This document shows positions 7,901 to 8,323 of a DNA stretch of 8,323 nt, in pieces; positions within the stretch are counted from its first letter, which is position 1; the number at the start of each line of letters is the position of its first letter. Source of the stretch: Acidimicrobiaceae bacterium (lineage in GTDB: Bacteria; Actinomycetota; Acidimicrobiia; Acidimicrobiales; RAAP-2); the NCBI GenBank assembly GCA_003131665.1, contig PKWA01000048.1, positions 6,693 through 15,015 on the forward strand. The letters run 5' to 3'. A program made the position numbers and the translations under genes. Under the pieces are notes generated by a model. The model worked only from the letters and a program-made list of their open reading frames with translations, had not been told where the DNA came from and made no database searches.

Positions 7901-8323
7901 TGACGGTGCCCAGAGAGTTGGTGGCCTCGAGCTCGACGTAGTAGGTCGTGGCGTCGGCGAGCCCGCTGAGGGTCGTGCCCTCGGTGGTCGGGCTGGTGCC
8001 ACTGGCCGTGGCCGGCGTGGCCGCGACGAGGGCGCCCGCGCAGTTGCCGGTGGTGAACGAGGCCGTCTGGTAGCAGAACTCGATCGTCGTCACGTTGGGG
8101 TCACCGTTGGCGTTGACCGAACCGTGCAAGCTGGCCCCACTGGCCGTCACCGCCGTGGCGCTGGCGGTGGTGACGGTGGGTGTGTTGGCCGTGGTGAAGC
8201 TCACGACCCCGCCGTAGACAACGGTGGCGGCCGAGTTCGTGGCCTCGAGCTCGACGTAGTAGGTCGTGCCCGAGCTGAGGCCCGTCAGGCCGAGCGACTG
8301 GGCCGTGGCGCTGGTGCCACTGG
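4989..8323 (-). CDS. Giant modular surface protein with Fn3-like, InlB B-type and OmpA-like domains (C-terminal 1110 residues, 5' end outside window)
   Basis: The minus-strand frame ending in TAG at 4991-4989 stays open to the right edge, so the start and any signal peptide lie outside. Domains in protein order: Fn3-like Cys-pair repeats (8323-7542); three Listeria-Bacteroides/InlB B-type repeats (7541-6795); a Gly6 linker (about 6785-6768); an Ig-like putative adhesion domain (6764-6495); an Fn3 domain (6491-6171); an unassigned Cys-containing segment (6170-5721); a Pro-rich linker (5720-5631); an Fn3 domain (5630-5367); and an OmpA-like peptidoglycan-binding domain (5348-5007). The sequence is rich in Gly, Ser, Thr and Val, as in secreted repetitive proteins. 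There is no LPXTG motif and no C-terminal membrane helix, so retention at the cell wall would rely on the OmpA-like domain. Cell-surface adhesion or wall-bound scaffolding is a reasonable inference; the ligand is unknown. A GTG at 8204 lies inside a repeat and is not the real start. Confidence 0.85.
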   Translation of the reverse strand, partial: SGTSATAQSLGLTGLSSGTTYYVELEATNSAATVVYGGVVSFTTANTPTVTTASATAVTASGASLHGSVNANGDPNVTTIEFCYQTASFTTGNCAGALVAATPATASGTSPTTEGTTLSGLADATTYYVELEATNSLGTVTYGGVVSFTTGTIAVSTGSATSITKTAATLHGTVNANSDPSVTAIEFCYSTTSFTTGNCAGAPGEVTTASSPGTASGTSATAQSLALTGLSSGTTYYFELEATNSVGVTYYGEVENFTTRMAYIVVYNPEGGVFSLSTDSSADFTTGDPALILPSPTYAGNTFDGWYTAQFGGVLVGGAGDLYTPSGSVPDIALYANWTPIVYTITFDPNGGSVTVGGGSASTIPVSEDFLWGSPALTLPTPTLNGNTFLGWETPGLVDVGVGGGAYTPTSSITLTAQWTATPTTDSVSFDPDTALGGTGTITALTGNDGSSVVLPGSTGLTAPSGYGTFAGWSTSASTSSVSYPVAFSANSSYVLGSVGVSVTLYAVWLPSGGGGGGSPPVFTSSYHPSFPFGSVESQPVTVTGTLPMTLSATYNGGALPAGVTFIDNGSGSGTLALDGSTIPGTYTLVFGAQNSVGVNSQIYTFTIESPYAPTSVVATTDLLAANTVFVTWNAPVEGSVNFYEITPTNASTGVTSATISAISTSSTCASSSGPGPLCFVVAGLIGGDTYDFIVTAVFNSVPVGTESSATSNYTLPTVVAPSGSTGANASGTESFSQNGSSTASVGTSGDTGYVSATGLGQGTVSVGVYNDNPAAGVFTPTSGSASYDVSISAGSQFSSVSFEICGVGSDGIIDWYDSLNGQSYPVTPAPVAVVGSPNCYTVNLNATSVPTSNDETLYGSLFFVPNPPSPPAPLIPPPAAPPTPPATPSTVSGPTPPVVVTAVPGNTTAKVTWTVPVSDGGSPITGYVVVSSPGKHTCTVTNPNQLTCVVPGLTNGTMYTFDVSAINAFGNGAPGGPSNPVVPRGPKSKKPLEVIVTLDPFVTGSAVLLPQMKVLLINLAKLIKADVAKSVIITGFTDSRSGAAYNLALGLSRASSANTFLRAELKRLGVKINFSIRVITKGLTSPAASNTTAAGEAKNRRVVLMGWLY
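5007..5348 (-). other. OmpA-like C-terminal peptidoglycan-binding domain
   Basis: This ~114-residue domain closes the giant protein. It contains IITGFTDS, then YNLALGLSRASSANTFL, a GV turn and finally KGLTSPAASN and AKNRRVVL, matching the OmpA_C order TGxTD, NxxLSxxRA, G, P and NRRV. The Asp of the TD motif (codon 5207-5205) and the Arg of LSRA (codon 5162-5160) are 15 residues apart, the same spacing as Asp271 and Arg286 of Acinetobacter baumannii OmpA, which bind diaminopimelate. This predicts non-covalent anchoring to diaminopimelate-type peptidoglycan. Confidence 0.8.
5631..5720 (-). other. Proline-rich linker within the giant surface protein
   Basis: About 30 residues are dominated by Pro, Ala and Thr (for example PPSPPAPLIPPPAAPPTPP). 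They separate the unassigned segment from the last Fn3 plus OmpA-like pair. Such rods commonly span the cell wall, which would place the OmpA-like domain in peptidoglycan and the remaining domains outside. Confidence 0.7.
5721..6170 (-). other. Unassigned ~150-residue segment of the giant surface protein
   Basis: This segment lies between an Fn3 domain and the Pro-rich linker and I do not recognise it. It is Gly/Ser/Val-rich with beta-strand character and contains two cysteines about 34 residues apart, in FEICGVGSDGIIDWYDSLNG and in SPNCYTVNLNA. The GSDGIIDWYD stretch is acidic and could bind a metal. A carbohydrate-binding or jelly-roll-like fold is possible but unproven. Confidence 0.5.
6795..7541 (-). 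repeat. Three InlB B-type (Listeria-Bacteroides) repeat domains
   Basis: Three successive units of about 78-85 residues follow the family pattern of an initial strand with GG, a central Pro-rich turn with GNTFxGW, and a closing LYAxW-like strand. Unit 1 (7541-7308) has YNPEGG, AGNTFDGWYTAQFGG and IALYANW. Unit 2 (7298-7065) has ITFDPNGG, NGNTFLGWETPG and ITLTAQW. Unit 3 (7049-6795) has VSFDPD, YGTFAGWSTS and VTLYAVW and is the most divergent. These small beta-grasp modules occur in secreted and surface proteins of many bacteria and act as stalk or interaction modules. DNA identity between them is low, unlike the neighbouring Fn3-like array. Confidence 0.75.
7542..8323 (-). repeat. Tandem array of Fn3-like repeats, about 106-109 codons each, continuing past the window edge
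   Basis: A shared core, read on the plus strand as GGCCTCGAGCTCGA, recurs at 7596, 7923 and 8241, giving periods of 327 and 318 bases. Two nearly full copies and part of a third are visible. Each unit encodes the pattern ATxLHGxVNANxDP, then IEFCY, TTGNCAGA, an SGTS segment, LxGLxxxTTYYxELEATNS and FTT. The two cysteines of each full unit are 11-12 residues apart and probably form a disulfide across a hairpin. DNA identity between copies is high (for example 27 identical bases at 7873 and 8191), so amplification or gene conversion was recent compared with the rest of the gene. Confidence 0.85.

Noticed and set aside
8202..8204. GTG at 8204 as the start of the giant surface protein
   Set aside because: It is a Val codon inside the GGVVSFTT motif of a repeat unit. 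The frame continues open through 39 more codons with recognisable repeat sequence to the window edge, so the true start is outside.
7550..8323. Periodic repeats as a CRISPR array
   Set aside because: The period is about 320 bases, the repeats are coding in one continuous frame, and there are no short identical repeats with unique spacers.

Overview
The window looks like a chromosomal segment from a moderately GC-rich bacterium, most likely an actinobacterium. Two things suggest this. The kdpDE regulator genes run divergently from kdpFAB, the arrangement known from Mycobacterium tuberculosis rather than the E. coli kdpFABCDE order. The right side encodes a very long Fn3/Listeria-Bacteroides-repeat surface protein ending in an OmpA-like domain, a style I associate with Acidimicrobiia and relatives. 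The lineage call is inference; there is no rRNA or marker gene.

Left part (1-2687, minus strand): a tightly packed high-affinity K+ transport operon, read right to left. It starts with a 27-residue one-helix membrane ORF, followed by kdpF (4-bp ATGA overlap), kdpA (start directly abuts the kdpF stop) and kdpB (1-bp TAATG overlap). kdpB runs off the left edge, and kdpC is expected beyond it. The products form the KdpFABC P-type ATPase complex.

Middle (2688-2804): a divergent control region with four phased CTTC motifs, including an exact 8-bp direct repeat at 11-bp spacing. This is the geometry of an OmpR/PhoB/KdpE-family operator. Rightward from it run a sensor kinase (kdpD, lacking the usual large N-terminal cytoplasmic KdpD domain) and its response regulator kdpE, which together probably control the transporter operon.

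Right part (4989-8323, minus strand): the C-terminal 1110 residues of a giant modular secreted or surface protein, convergent with kdpE across 25 bp. In protein order it has Fn3-like Cys-pair repeats (the array continues off the right edge), three InlB-type B-repeats, a Gly6 linker, a putative Ig-like domain, an Fn3 domain, an unassigned ~150-residue segment, a Pro-rich linker, a last Fn3 domain, and a C-terminal OmpA-like peptidoglycan-binding domain with both key residues kept.

I saw no tRNA, rRNA, CRISPR array, insertion sequence or prophage. Most of the novelty lies in the small ORF upstream of kdpF, the shortened KdpD, the phased operator and the giant repeat protein. None of these clearly amounts to a wholly new system.
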